Below are positions 24,066-35,609 of a stretch of DNA of 64,000 bases, in pieces. The DNA lies in contig CM075942.1 of assembly GCA_038030265.1 (NCBI GenBank), forward strand, positions 38,220,751 through 38,284,750. Direction: 5' to 3'. Within the stretch, counting starts at the first letter, position 1; every line of letters starts with the position of its first letter. Origin of the DNA: Corythucha ciliata. Its lineage: Eukaryota; Arthropoda; Insecta; Hemiptera; Tingidae. The notes beneath the pieces are model-generated. The model did no database searches, had not been told where the DNA came from, and saw only the letters and a program-made list of their open reading frames with translations. The position numbers and the translations under genes are program-made.

Positions 24066-26458
24066 CGTAGCTTCTCTTCGCCAAACCCAATAGAACGTGT
24101 TCTACGAAATGTGGCTTTCAATACATATAATACAAACAAACCAACACTAGTTCGATTCTTGAGTGTTGCATGCGTCTCTTTGAGAGTGTAGGGCTGTTGT
24201 GGGATTAAAGCGCACATTGCTTTCTTTTTTGTTTTCACTTGCGGCTTCTATCTCCAGCCACTCTTTAAAATGCCCTCCTTCAGACCTTTCCTACACAGCC
24301 CTGTTTTCTCTCAAGTCTTTCTTTAAGTATGCGATTGAAAAGAAAGGAAGGCATCATAAGGGTGTGAGTGAGTGAAGGGAAAGTGCCTAAGCTATAGTCA
24401 CGCCAACTTTTGTACCTGGTTCCGCCGGCACTTTGTTCCTTTCTCGCCCCACATTTCTACCGCTACCCCCCTCACCACCCATCGTCAAACCCCACCTAGA
24501 CTCCACATCACCAAACTCATTTGCTATCGTTGTTTATGTTTCTCCTGCGCTTTAAAGGCTAAACGAAAAAAATGGATGGGTAGCGCCTTGGGTTTTAGTA
24601 ATGGGTTTTATCTTGAAACATTTTCGAGTAATGACCGTGAAGATTTGTACCTCCCTTCGGTTTTTGGCTTCGCGATAAGCGCTCCCCTTCCCACGGTTCC
24701 TCTCATTCAGCTCCTGCCATTGATTTATTGCTCTATTACACCGTTCAGTCGTTTTATAAAATCGAAAAGTTGCAACACAGCCTGGACTGTAACGGAGGGA
24801 AAACGAGAAGTGGGCGAAATGATCTGATAATACTATCAAAACTGTGGTGGAGAGGAAAAACATATTACAAAATTTATCTTACTTCTCTATTGGTAGTTCC
24901 AATTACTGAAGACAACTTTGGTAAACTTCTTTTAATTTTTGGGATAAACACCGATTCCATTTAACTCGACTAATAGGCTTATACATCGGCACAGATTTCT
25001 ACATAATTATTTTCTACAATGGGTGGTAATCATCGTTATTTTGGACGGTATTGTGAGGATGAAATGGTATGACTCACGTTTCATATTTTTATCAACAATC
25101 ACAGGAGGGCCAAACAGGTGGTCGACTCTTATCGAGTCATCATCTGGACAAAAACGCAATAAAAGAACAAGCAACATTGTCAAATGATCGACTTGATTGT
25201 GTGCGAGAGCCTGTTTAGTAAGTTTAAAAACAGTAGTTAACGGCAGTAAATCAAAAGCTTTCATTATAATTGATTTGATGAAATTGAGTGAAAACAAAGG
25301 GCAGCAGCTGAAATCAACAATCAATCACATAATTTCATTGTTTTATCGAATTAACTGACTAATGAAAGCATACGATTTATTGTCATTAAATTTATAGAAC
25401 AGCGGCTCCTAGGGGTTTCTAAATATGTGATTAACGGAGAATTGAGTTTGTTATACTTACACGCAAGAAGCATTGTTTTCGTAGCCTCGGACTCGGGTAG
25501 GCTGAAAGGTCTATGTATAAAAAGATTCAACCTCAAAACACTCGTCCAACAATAAGATGGGCTTCTACATGAGTCCCTCATTATTTAAATTCTCACCATT
25601 GTTGAGTTGTTGCTTAAATCGCAGGTTCCAACAAGTTTTAAACACGATATGCAACAATTACCTGAAACAAAAGAAAACAGCCTTCAGCAAAGGGAAAGTT
25701 GTTTATTATTTACTTTCTTCCCTTTATTGAGAAGATCTACAGTTCCCGCATGACACACCATGCCTTGCGGGTGAAAGCATCCTTTTCAGGAGGCTTTCAA
25801 ATGAGAAGTCTCGTTAGCTACGAGTTTATAGGGAAAGGGCGGAGAGTAGAGTATTTCAACTGTGTTAGATGCAACTGGGGATGACAGGAGTTGGGGTATG
25901 CCATCTTGAGAAAAAACGTTTACCCTGGAAGAAATATCAAATCGGTATTTCACGTGACTTTTCAAAGGTTAAACAATTTTTCTCTTCAAATTTACGAAAA
26001 AGAACTCTGTTTGTTTGGTGAAAGCAGAGAAGTCCTTGGCAGGAGTCCCATTCATCACTCCGTGCGTATACACAACGATAACTATCAAAAAACAATAAGG
26101 CGAAACTCATGGTCTTTCCTCAAGACTTTGTACCCACAGCCGGTGTTTACTTCAATTTTTATTTTTTCCCCTTCGGAGCTCAATCCACCGCAGAACAAAA
26201 AGAAGGGTGACGCAAACCACCAACCCATAAATTACGGCAGAAAAAAGAGCTCCAATGAGGGTGACCCAGTTTAAGAGTGGTCGGATTCAAAGGTGAAGGA
26301 TGCGACCAACACCAAACTTTAAATTCCCTAGAGGTTTACTTAGGTGACAAAAAGAGGGAGCCATCGATAAAATAATGTGTAAGGCAATCAATTATCTTTT
26401 ACAGTTTTGAAAAAAAACACCACGGAAAATAACGTTATCAATTGCGCACTTATGACTC
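24066..26458. other. Non-coding stretch
   Basis: Several overlapping frames of 60-151 codons occur on both strands without family resemblance. The longest (24,372-24,827, plus) is opposed by a 103-codon frame on the minus strand and has no splice or start context that I trust. Confidence 0.4.
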
Positions 26459-26662
26459 TAAGGCTCCATAAGTTCCTACGAGTACTGACAGTCGGCCATG
26501 TTTGGTCCCCCCCCCCACATAGGGATCAAATATATTTGATATCTCATTCGCTGCTCCGGTTATGTAGGTTACGCTCACCAGCCAATCATAAGACCATCCC
26601 TCTCTAAAGGACCACATATGGCGGGTAATGTCAGTACCTGTGAGTATCTATAGGTTCTCTAA
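26459..26662 (-). repeat. Dispersed repeat A, copy 2 (inverted)
   Basis: Inverted partner of 111-314, including a C-run facing the G-run of copy 1 and the shared TGGCGGGTAATGTCAGTAC. Pairing extends about 200 bp. Confidence 0.7.
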
Positions 26663-26801
26663 TGACTCTTCTGATATGCCCGTTTTTTATATTTTATGAG
26701 GAATACGAACATTTCATTGCTCTTATCGTCTCGACCCTTGGTTTGGTCTCCATCTTTATTTGATCTATACCACCCGACGAAACAGCATTGAGGAACAAAC
26801 A

Positions 26802-27118
26802 TCAATAATTGTTTGGGACTGTTCATAGTGAAGCACCTTCACTGCGATGTGATCTTCGATACCTCGCGACTTTCATCGATGATCTTTTTTTTTCTCTCAA
26901 AATAAGAGTTAAAGCTTGACAGGTGTGCGTGACTTACGTAAATTGAGTGAAGGTGGACTTTGAAAGATTTTGAAAAATAAAAAATAAAAGGCAACGGTCA
27001 GAAGGGGGGTCGAGGAACCATATGGTTCGAATCATCGATGAAAGTCGCGAGGTAACGAAGATCACATCGCAGTGAAGGTGATTCACTATGAAAGCACCCT
27101 TATCTATAAACAATTATC
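26802..27118. mobile_element. Inverted-repeat element, about 317 bp
   Basis: Arms 26,802-26,884 and 27,034-27,118 pair: both contain CATAGTGAA, CACCTTCACTGCGATGTGATCTTCG (shown in two overlapping parts) and GCGACTTTCATCGATGAT. The interior of about 150 bp is non-coding. Size and fold fit a MITE. Confidence 0.75.
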
Positions 27119-29346
27119 TTATTATAGTTGAACCACATTCTAATGGAACCTAAAAATCAATAAAACCAATAAGTCGGGGAAGTTTCGACTCATAATAAAC
27201 CGTATCACCTTATCATCAACCCCTAGGACAGTTTGACATTATTGATACAAAACCCACGTTTTAAGGCAGTTCAGTGTTTTTCACATATTTTTTAAGTTTC
27301 TCTACGTAATAATTAGTGTCGGGAAGACCTGATTCGCAATCGACAGGGGCTACTGGATTTTTTGAATCCGTCCGGCTTCAGGTGAACATTATTTTCCTCA
27401 CCTCTCTCTAGAATTCTAGATAACCAAAATGTCTTTTCACTCCGGCGCAGCTCACGGTAAAAACACTTCGTGTAGTCAAATTGAATCGTTTATTTATGAG
27501 TTGATTATAATAAATTATGCTTTTGAAGTCATAACAGACGTGTTCGACACATTTACACCCTCCAGCACCGTCAAAAGCATACGAATGTCTGGTTTGGTTT
27601 CTTCCGGGATTAGTCGAAATTGATGACTTTCGGTTGACAAGCAAACTCGAGACACAGGGTACGGTGTACAGAACTTGTGAAACTGTGAGTATCACCATCA
27701 CCCATGAAAACTTATTTTCTGGCCGTTGAGCTCACTACACCGTGTGTGTTTTTTTAAAGTTTTTGGTGGGATTCAGTGTTCGGTGTACCAGAAACGACTG
27801 CCCTTTCTTCTTTGACATATTCGTATTCAATTCAGCCGCTACAGTTTTTCTGCGATGACTGCAATCTACAACGATCATCGTAGAACAATATCAACATGTT
27901 TTTTTTTTTAAAGCTGGCTTCTCCTTCTTTGTGAGCCTGAACAAAAAAATATCTAAACGAAACGGCAGAAGTTGGAGACTAGACTCCTCCTTACTTCTTC
28001 TAAACATTGAAAGGAGGTGAGGTGGATTCTAACCTTCTTTTTTATTATTATTATTTATATATTTATTATTTGTTATGAGTCGAATTACCTTTGAAAAATC
28101 GAACCTCGCTTCCCCATCGTATTTAATTTGTTTTACATATGATTAAGTTCATTTACATCTGGAAACTTTGTTTAAAAACTCCATCAGAGTTTGGTTCAAC
28201 TATAGGTACTTTTTTCGTGGCTCAATTGCCACTATTTCCTTATTTACAAAGCCCCATTTATCCACTATTTTTAAGATAGTTATAATTTTTACACACATTA
28301 AATACATTTTTACACTAATCACGGTAAGGTGAACCATGGCATGAGAAAGAATTCCGAGGAAAACTATTGACTTCATCTGGGAACGTTGTCAACACTGTTC
28401 GCGAGACATTTTTATAACTGGTTCTACTAACGTTTAAAATTGTGTAACGAAACCATCATATTCATAATTTCTTGTTTCATACCTTCCAACCCTAATGCCT
28501 TTCAGTTGTATAAATCTTTCGAGGAATGAACTATTGAAAGTTTGAGGTTATTCCCCACTTCACCGCACCTTCCAAATGCCTCATTTCTCGCAAGTGTTGT
28601 TAAACTAAACTCTTCCCCTCTCGTATTTTATACCGACTCATATTCCAACTATTGCTGAAATCTTACTCCATCCCATACAACGTCTCTTTTGGGGCTGAGT
28701 GAAAGGGAAGGAAAAGTTTGAAGGAAGAAGTGGAAGTTAAAATGAAAGGGCGTACATGAGGATTCGTGCTACACAGCGTGTTGGACGACTTCCAAACATA
28801 ATTTGGCCAAGTTCCACACAATGATAAAATAAGGAATTTCAATTTTCCCTGAGGATCTAGACCCAGTGGGTTCAAAGTGAGAGGGTTGGGTGAATCAATG
28901 ATTTAAAGATTTATTCAAGAAATAACAACTTTTGTTATATTCCACAGTTCGGTCCATGTTTGGTCGATCAAAAATAATAACTCATTTCTTCTGCCCACCT
29001 GGGATTTCGATTGTTGTTAATACTTCGGAAAGCAAACAAAAACAAGGAAGTAAAAGGATGAGATCTAAGGAGAAGGCTGACTAAATGACCAAAATTCACA
29101 AGTTTTAACAAAGTGAGAAAAAATTCCAGACAAACAGTGTTTATCCTCCAAGGTACAAGTCCTCCGAAACTGATCAATTGGTGGGGTGATTGTATGAGGA
29201 AGAGGACGCCTCGAAATGCGCAAGTTTTAAGGAAGTTCATGTAAAGAAATGGACTTCTTCCGATCGTGCACTTCGGCCGGTAGGGAACCCTTAATTTTAC
29301 ATAATATGTGTACCATAATTTTTTTTAAATTACTCATTAACGTAAC
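27119..29346. other. Non-coding stretch
   Basis: Short frames of 60-97 codons on the minus strand without family resemblance. An AT-rich (TTA)n-like patch lies at about 28,040-28,072. Confidence 0.45.
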
Positions 29347-29350
29347 TTAA

Positions 29351-29587
29351 AGGTCGATACAGACTGTTCGGACGTGACGTGGGAACACGCTGTCCCACGT
29401 GTGATTCAAAATTCCAGAAAAGGCTTTTGTTTGTTTGTGTTCACATTGCTCTGACGTGACGTGGGAACAAGTGGGACGATGCGTGTCTGAGCAATGTGAA
29501 CGTTAACATCCAAGGCCTATGTCGGACTTTTATATCACACGTGTTACAGCGTGTTCCCACGTTACGTCCGAATAGTCTGTACTGACC
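29351..29587. mobile_element. MITE, about 237 bp, TTAA-flanked
   Basis: The ends read AGGTCGATACAGACTGTTCGG and, reversed, GGTCAGTACAGACTATTCGG, followed on both sides by ACGTGGGAACACGCTGT and CACGTGTGAT. TTAA lies at 29,347-29,350 and 29,588-29,591. An internal second GACGTGACGTGGGAACA copy gives extra symmetry. No coding content. Confidence 0.8.
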
Positions 29588-29591
29588 TTAA

Positions 29592-30276
29592 GAATACAGA
29601 TTTCCCTTGAATTGGAAAACATAATGTTAAGTCCTACTCTCTCCCATTTTAGACACTTTACGCTGGCAGGCAAAGAAAGATAAGGTTATTTCAGCTGAAA
29701 TAACACGATTCCATTCACTCCAATAGCTCTGAGTTATTTACACTCAATTTCTGGTTTTGGCGATTTTCTCATTGAGTTCCTGCCAACAGTAAAGAAAGAG
29801 TAAATCTCGAGGTAGCAGGGAGGGGAGTATCTACACAAAAGAGAGCGTTGTAACAATGCAACAATATCGTTGAGTGAGAGCAGAAATGGACTGAACGAAC
29901 AAAAAGAAACACCGCAACCCGTCAGTTCAAATTTACTTTAGAAAGAAGGAGATGGAAAAAAGGGATTCCCGACGCAAAAGAGTGCGGGAGCAAGGGGTAA
30001 CGGATATTTGCATTTTAAATCGTACGTTCTCGACACTCCCCTGGCTCATCTCTGCAACCCCTCTCCCAGAAATCGCACTCGGTCAAACCCCTTCACCCAT
30101 CTCCACCCCGCAATTAAAATTCCTGGGTATTATGCAAATTTTGAACGAGATTTATTTAATATGTCTGCGGGTGACACTCAAAGGACGCAGGCAAAAAAAG
30201 GATGAAAGATTGAAAAGCGGGAAAATTTAAACGCAACTTATTGTTGAGCAGCACGTCGAAATTTTGACAACACTAA
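29592..30276. other. Non-coding stretch
   Basis: Two overlapping plus-strand frames (92 and 65 codons) at 29,952-30,230 have no recognisable content. Nothing else seen. Confidence 0.4.
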
Positions 30277-30414
30277 AGCCCCGTTCACAAGCTCTATGTA
30301 TGCGTTGTGTGGAGTCTATGCTACCAAACAAATCCATTCCCTCGAAAAATGAAGCATTTTGATAGGTTACATAAATGTTCCACAGACGCATAGCACAAAG
30401 CTTGTGAAGGGGGT
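30277..30414. mobile_element. MITE family E, copy 2
   Basis: Same family as 6,296-6,432. The left end reads CCCCGTTCACAAGCTCTATG, the middle has CTCGAAAAATGAAGCATTTT, and the right end has AAAGCTTGTGAAGGGGG. Length about 138 bp. Confidence 0.8.
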
Positions 30415-30899
30415 CTAATGATAATCGGGGTGCCGCAGATTTCCCACTGCCCATCTGACGGGAGGGTGGAGACTGACGTCACCAGCAGCCCTTTGCTCCC
30501 GATTGCTCATCCTAGAGCAGCAGAGCAAGTTAATTTTGGAATTGAAGTTTATGATTCCTCAAAAATCACAACCCAATAACAACTAATGATATACTGGGTC
30601 CAGCGCAAAGGTGGTTGAGACTGCTCGTGACGTAGGTAAAGGGCAGTAATGGCCGAAGATCTGCGGTGCCTATTCGGTCCATTAGTGGCTACGTCACAGC
30701 TCACGGGTTATTGTACGGATTCCTTATCACTGACTCCAAACAAACAGGAACCCACTTAGGATTTACTCAGGCCCTCACAATTATTTACTTTATGTACAAC
30801 CCGGAGATAAAGCAGTCCTTATCAATTTCAAAATTTTATGGTAAGCCCATGGAGGTATGAAGAGAGAGGAGGGAGCGATAGATGTAAAATCAAGTTAAC

Positions 30900-31058
30900 G
30901 GGGTGAAGTCAATATACGCCACATTGGTAGTCCCGGAACGCATCAGGATTTGTGCTGAGGACTACTTCATCACGACTGCTCCTCTGTTATCTATATCTTG
31001 AATATTAAGGCCGAGGGACCACCAATATGGCGAAAATCGGCGTCACCCTTTTCAACTT
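30900..31058. mobile_element. Candidate small inverted-repeat element, 159 bp
   Basis: The ends pair over about 34 bp with mismatches: GGGTGAAGTCAATATACGCC on the left against GGGTGACGCCGATTTTCGCC on the right (reversed), both followed by a CA(C/T)ATTGGT(A/G)GTCCC-like stretch. No second copy seen in the window, so the call rests on the fold alone. Confidence 0.5.
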
Positions 31059-31583
31059 ATGCTCCCTCCTATCTTTTCCTTCCTCCATGGGTAAGCCTGC
31101 CTATTACTCCCTAGGGAAAGTCACCAGCTTTATTCCCTCATCTTTCGGGAGTAAAGGTCATTGTTACCAACTATGAAAGACAAGAAATATTGATTTTCTA
31201 GAGTGATTTACTTGAATGACGTTGGCTACTCTGCATTCCACTCCCCTGGCTTTTTTTCATTTGTCTTGTTGTGAACGCCGGCACGCCATAAATTCGGGCG
31301 GCGACCTCCTCGCTGTGAAGAGTCACGGAGATTGGAAGTCTAGCGTCCAGCGTTGCCGAAGGGTACGTTGGAAACTCCATGAAAAGTAAAAAGTAAACCG
31401 CAAGAAGAATTCCAGGGGTCGACGACTTACCGGGGACCGGGGCCCAGCACAAAGTACGAATAGATAGCTGAAAACCCGAAGAAGAACACTTACTGTATGT
31501 CACCCCGAAAGAAGTAAATTACAATTTCAAATTGCAACAATTGCCGAATCAATATAAAAATTGACCAAAAAGTATTACTTACA
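31059..31583 (-). other. Mostly unassigned; possible short exon on the minus strand
   Basis: A 101-codon frame at 31,198-31,503 (minus) has a hydrophobic patch (GILLAVYFLLFMEFPTYPS) and a GTAAGT at about 31,430 that could be a splice donor. I do not recognise the product and see no partner exons. Confidence 0.25.
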
Positions 31584-31730
31584 CCCGTTTACACGGTTGA
31601 ATCTTGTTGCTCAATATGATGGAATTAATTTCATTGAATGGCTCAGGCAATTTGATAGAGCAAGATTATGATAAGTACAAATGTTTACATGTTTCAATTT
31701 CATTGAATCCATGAAATTGAGCAATAAGAT
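31584..31730. mobile_element. Small palindromic MITE abutting the Harbinger element
   Basis: About 147 bp with pairing ends: GTTGAATCTTGTTGCTCAAT on the left and the complement of ATTGAGCAATAAGATT on the right, with TTTCATTGAA in both halves. The same CCGTTTACACGGTT and CATGAAATTGAGCAAT phrases occur in the Harbinger terminal repeats next door, so this is probably a deletion derivative of the same family. Confidence 0.6.
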
Positions 31731-31988
31731 TAGAGTCGCGTTTACACGGTTCAATATCATTGCTCAATTTCATGGCTTCAATGAAATTGAAGCGTCTAAA
31801 CATCTTTTCCATGAACTTGCTCCATCAAATGTCCGATTGAAAGGAAATTGAACTTGTTCGACTTTTCATGGCGCAATGTCATGGAAAGGGTCGATTGAAC
31901 CGTGTAAACTAGTGTTCAATTTGATTGAATCCGAAACACATGTTTTAATTTCATTTTTGAGTTCATCAACGATTGCTCTTCTCATAAA

Positions 31989-34144
31989 ATGTGGAAAGAC
32001 GAAGACACATTAACGATTTTGAACCTACTGAGGGACAAACCATGTTTGTGGAACTCAAAATCGGCCGAGTATAAAATGAAGAATAAAAGGGATGCTGCGA
32101 TCAACGAAATCAAGTCCCGGCGGGCAATGAATATTGATGGCCTGTCTGTTGAAGTTCTAAAGGCAAAAATAAAGAGCATTCGGACCAGTTATTTGTGCGA
32201 GCTTAAAAAAGTACTGTCTTCCGAAAAATCGGGCGCTGGAACCGACGACATATACGTACCAAGTTTTTTTTGGTTCAAGGCCGCAGACTCGTTTTTGAGA
32301 AATGTTTGCATAATGAAGAACAGTAGAAGTACTCACGTAAGTAAACAAACAATAATATTTCATAATATTATAATATAATAATTATATTTATAATAAATTG
32401 CACGTAATAGTGCTACGAAATCATTTTCAATGGGGAACTTGCATGAATCTCAGATTGGGTAGAAAAGCATACCGGTGATTTGACCCGTGAACTGAAGGAT
32501 AACAACGGAAGTTGCAACCCGATTGGTGCGTTTTAAGATTTTTAAAAAAGGTTCAAAGTTCTTCAGAAGAGGATGGATGGTGCGAGAGGAAATGACGTAA
32601 ATACTTACTTGTGAAGCATTTGAGGGAACTCTAAAATTGTTTGTTTACAAATAACGTGAAAAATGTCGCCCCATTAAACTCGTCTAACCCCCTCTTCCCC
32701 GCATCATCCATTTCAATAAGTAAGTTTTTACGTAATCGAACTCCCACTCAAAATTTTTAAAAATTCCCTAAAAAAGCATCCTTGACTGATTTCAAAGTTT
32801 AATGTGAGCAATAGACTTGTGGAAGAGCCCTCTTTAAGCAACACCAACTTTTGAAAAATGTGCAAGTTCCCCATTGCCACGGCACCCTGATCGCACTAGC
32901 TTCCTTGGGACAATTATTGCTTACGATTATTTTTTTATCCCTGATCCCAGTTGAAAAATTTTCATGATATGTTCCTGGAATAACTGTACCAGTTTCCCAA
33001 GACTCAACATCGACCAACCCTTCTGATATATATGGAACGTGACTTGGTGAGCTTTGCCGTAACCAATTGTGAAGAGCGCACGTAGCACTAATCAGTGTTT
33101 CAGTTGTTTCGACGTGTAAAGCAATGAGCCTTTCAAAGATACGAAATCTTGAAACCAGAATGCCAAACGCATTTTATACTACTCGGCGGGCCCCAGACAA
33201 TCTGTAATTAAATATTCTTTCCTGGACGCTCAAATTTCGTTTAGAATATGGTTTCAAAAGATTTGGCCTCAGAGGGAAGGCGTCATCTCCCACGAACAAA
33301 CCATGTTTGGGTATGTTTAAGTCGTTACGTGTAAGGGATTGACTGAACGTACACTCTGAAAATACCATAGCATCGTTTGCTCTCCCGTTGCGCCCAACAT
33401 CGATATAAATAAATTTATAGTTAGCATCAACGATAGCAAACAGAATTATGCTAAACGTCTTCTTGTAGTTATAGAAGAATGATCCACTTTTGCTTGGGCA
33501 ACGGATGACGACATGTTTCCCGTCCATCGCACCACATCAGTTTTCAAAATTCCATATCCTTGCGAACTCTTGGATTTTTTGCAACCAGTGTTCCTCCGTT
33601 TGTGGTACCTGAAAACCATAAACTTTATAGAAATGTTGCATGATTTCAGATAAACCCCAAGGAGACTCCTGGGGGTGAGATGAAGGACTTCGAGGAAACC
33701 ATCAGCGGTTCCAGCTCCAACAACACCGTACCAACAACAAGCACGTCTGTTGACATGGTTAACGAAGTTGATATTCAGGCCACACAAGAATCACAACACT
33801 CAAGAAATGTTACGCGTGCCAGAAAGCGCGCCAATGAATTTCGCCCCATCGAGAACGCTATTGAAAAGCTCCAAAGGATCTCAGATGGAAACAAGCCTCG
33901 CGAAGATGACGAATTTGACCATTTCTGCAGAAATTTAGCAATGCAGCTAAGAAAAATGCCAACAGATCGTGCTTTAATATGCCAGCAAAACCTTTTGGAA
34001 GTGGTGACCAGAGAACGTTTGAACCAGCATCAGCAATCAAAGTCAAATTTCACCGTTATGTCATCACCTAATCATACGTATCATGTTGAAATTGATCCCG
34101 AAGAACAATCCAAATATGATAGCCTTGATTACATTAATTTGTGA
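31989..34144 (+). CDS. MADF-BESS domain protein of Harbinger-1
   Basis: Two exons, 31989..32336 and 33650..34144, join in phase 0 across a GT-AG intron of 1.3 kb (donor CAC/GTAAGT, acceptor TTTCAG) to give 280 residues. Residues 1-115 form a MADF domain, a Myb-like DNA-binding fold, with the typical spaced aromatics (LRDKPCLWN near the start, SFFWFKAADSFL at its end). The second exon has a low-complexity Ser/Thr linker and, near residues 200-240, a BESS motif (DEFDHFCRNLAMQLRKMPTD), which mediates protein contacts. In PIF/Harbinger systems a DNA-binding partner helps transposase reach the nucleus and the element ends; that role is inferred here. The intron contains the second exon of the antisense transposase. 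The frame is open throughout, unlike the transposase. Confidence 0.8.
32424..32874. mobile_element. MITE nested at the transposase 3' end, about 450 bp
   Basis: The ends read CAATGGGGAACTTGCA on both sides. On the minus strand the transposase runs ...VPWQ, the usual C-terminal motif of this family, straight into the MITE end. About 105 bp inside its right part (32,770-32,872) match 51,210-51,318, so another partial copy exists in the window. Confidence 0.65.
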
Positions 34145-34678
34145 TACAAAATAATGTTCACTTATTTTTATTTGATACACCTCATTCAAATATAGAAGTG
34201 TACCCACTGCTTACCTTTATGTATTCCTGTAGTGCATCTTCGATGGCAGTCAATACGTCCGGCAAAAACGCTGAAATGGTGCATTTCGGAACTCGATATA
34301 GGCTAGCTAAGCTACCGAAAGAGTCTCCAGTTGCCAAAAATCTCAATGTGATTTGTAACTTCAGCTTTGCTGGAAGGCTTTCGCGCATCACAGTATCTTG
34401 TCTTTGAATCACTGGGGTCACACGACGAAGTAGACTATTAAACTGTTGCACCGACATTCTTAAGTGATTTTCAAACATTTTGATATCTTCATTTTCCCAT
34501 TCACTTAAAAAAGTTACTGACGCGCCCAAACTATTTCTTCGCCCAATCCATTGTTTGACCCACCATCGTCTCGTTTTTCGTCTTTTTTTTTTTCCAACAT
34601 TCGTATGAGGTACACTCGAACAGCCTCATTGATTTTGAGAACTCCAGTTCGCACGATTTCTGAGTTATCTGACGACAT
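32799..34678 (-). pseudogene. Inactivated Harbinger (HARBI1-like) transposase of Harbinger-1
   Basis: Exon 1 is 34678..34215 and exon 2 is 33608 down to about 32,875; the donor AAG/GTAAGC and acceptor TTTTCAG join in phase 0. It encodes a DDE_Tnp_4-type transposase of the HARBI1 group. Exon 1 shows the N-terminal helical part (LRMSVQQFNSLL, LRFLATGDSFGSLASLYRV). Exon 2 shows the first catalytic Asp in GAMDGKHV, then GRANDAMVF and VGDDAFPLRP. Three lesions kill it: a frameshift at an A-run of about 12 nt near 34,590, a TGA at 33,537-33,539 where the family has NC(I/V)GA, and a TAA at 33,174-33,176 exactly at the Glu of RRVVENAFG, the third catalytic residue. After that stop the frame continues NAFGILVSRFRIF to VPWQ. 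A MITE sits at the C terminus. Confidence 0.85.
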
Positions 34679-35127
34679 TATTTGATCAGTAAACGTGATT
34701 ACCAGTTTTACATATGGGATATAGCCGTAGTTGCCTACATTGTGAATTTCACCCCGTAGAGGATTGTAACGGACATACGGATTTTGACTTTCCGTCTTCT
34801 TCAGTGTCGTGTTTTTTACGGAAACTCACTGAAGTGGAAGGGCAGAATAGGTCCGGTTTGCCGGATTCCGACTGCACTTTAAAACGTTACTTTTCGGCAT
34901 TTCGTCCTTTATAGGACGAAATACGTAGGATAGGAGACTGCACGAACTTCAGTCTTTTTCGGCTTCGGACTTACAGCTATAATAAGAGGCACTTGGTCCT
35001 GGGCTCATCACTCAGGCAATTTAGCCGAGTCCTCAAACGGATCAAACTAAGAAAGCATTTTTATTTGATTTTTCCAACGTACCCACCTGTTGAAATTGTT
35101 TGACGCCGTTCGAATATCATTTTACCC

Positions 35128-35190
35128 CACACCAGACATGAAACAAAAAAATCATCTACACCAATTATTGCAACCTGACCCCCCTTTTTG
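35128..35190 (+). repeat. Dispersed repeat F, copy 3
   Basis: Shares CATGAAACAAAAAAATCATC and CAATTATTGCAACCTGACCC with copies at 17,597-17,660 and 19,040-19,098. Confidence 0.6.
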
Positions 35191-35221
35191 TGCAATATTG
35201 TCCCTCAGTAGGTTCAGAATA

Positions 35222-35609
35222 GTTGAGGCCCCCACACACGTTCCGACACGACCGTCCTTACCTGGGATCCTAGCTATACGATCGGAAAGTGCGTATAGGC
35301 CTGTCGGAGTCAAAATGGTCGGAGTCAAAATGGTCGGTCTCCTAGGCTAGGATTGTAGGAATGTCTCAACCTTCCTAGTTCCTACACCCAACGGTCTATT
35401 TTCCTATTTCTACTTGTCTGAATGTGTGTGTAGAGCCCGTCCTTCCATAACCTCCATTCTGTTTGTCACCCCTCTTCACGCTGCATTGGTCGGTCTTCCT
35501 TTTAACACCAACTTGTTTGTTCTTGCACCTCGTCCGGCGCTAGTTGAACAGATGGTCGTCCTAGGGTATAGGATGGTCGTGTGAACTTGTGTAGGGCTGT
35601 AGGGGCCTT
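35222..35609. mobile_element. MITE nested in the 3' part of Harbinger-1
   Basis: The ends read AGGCCCCCACACACGTTC and, reversed, AGGCCCCTACAGCCCTACAC followed by AAGTTCACACGACC, with ACACGACC on both sides. The right end stops where the Harbinger terminal repeat begins. A 13-nt phrase GTCAAAATGGTCG is tandemly duplicated at about 35,308-35,338. No coding content. Confidence 0.55.

Noticed and set aside
24372..24863. 151-codon plus-strand and 103-codon minus-strand frames
   Set aside because: Mutually overlapping, no homology recognised, no splice context.
33446..33787. 113-codon minus-strand frame
   Set aside because: Off-frame shadow of the Harbinger-1 transposase and MADF-BESS exons.
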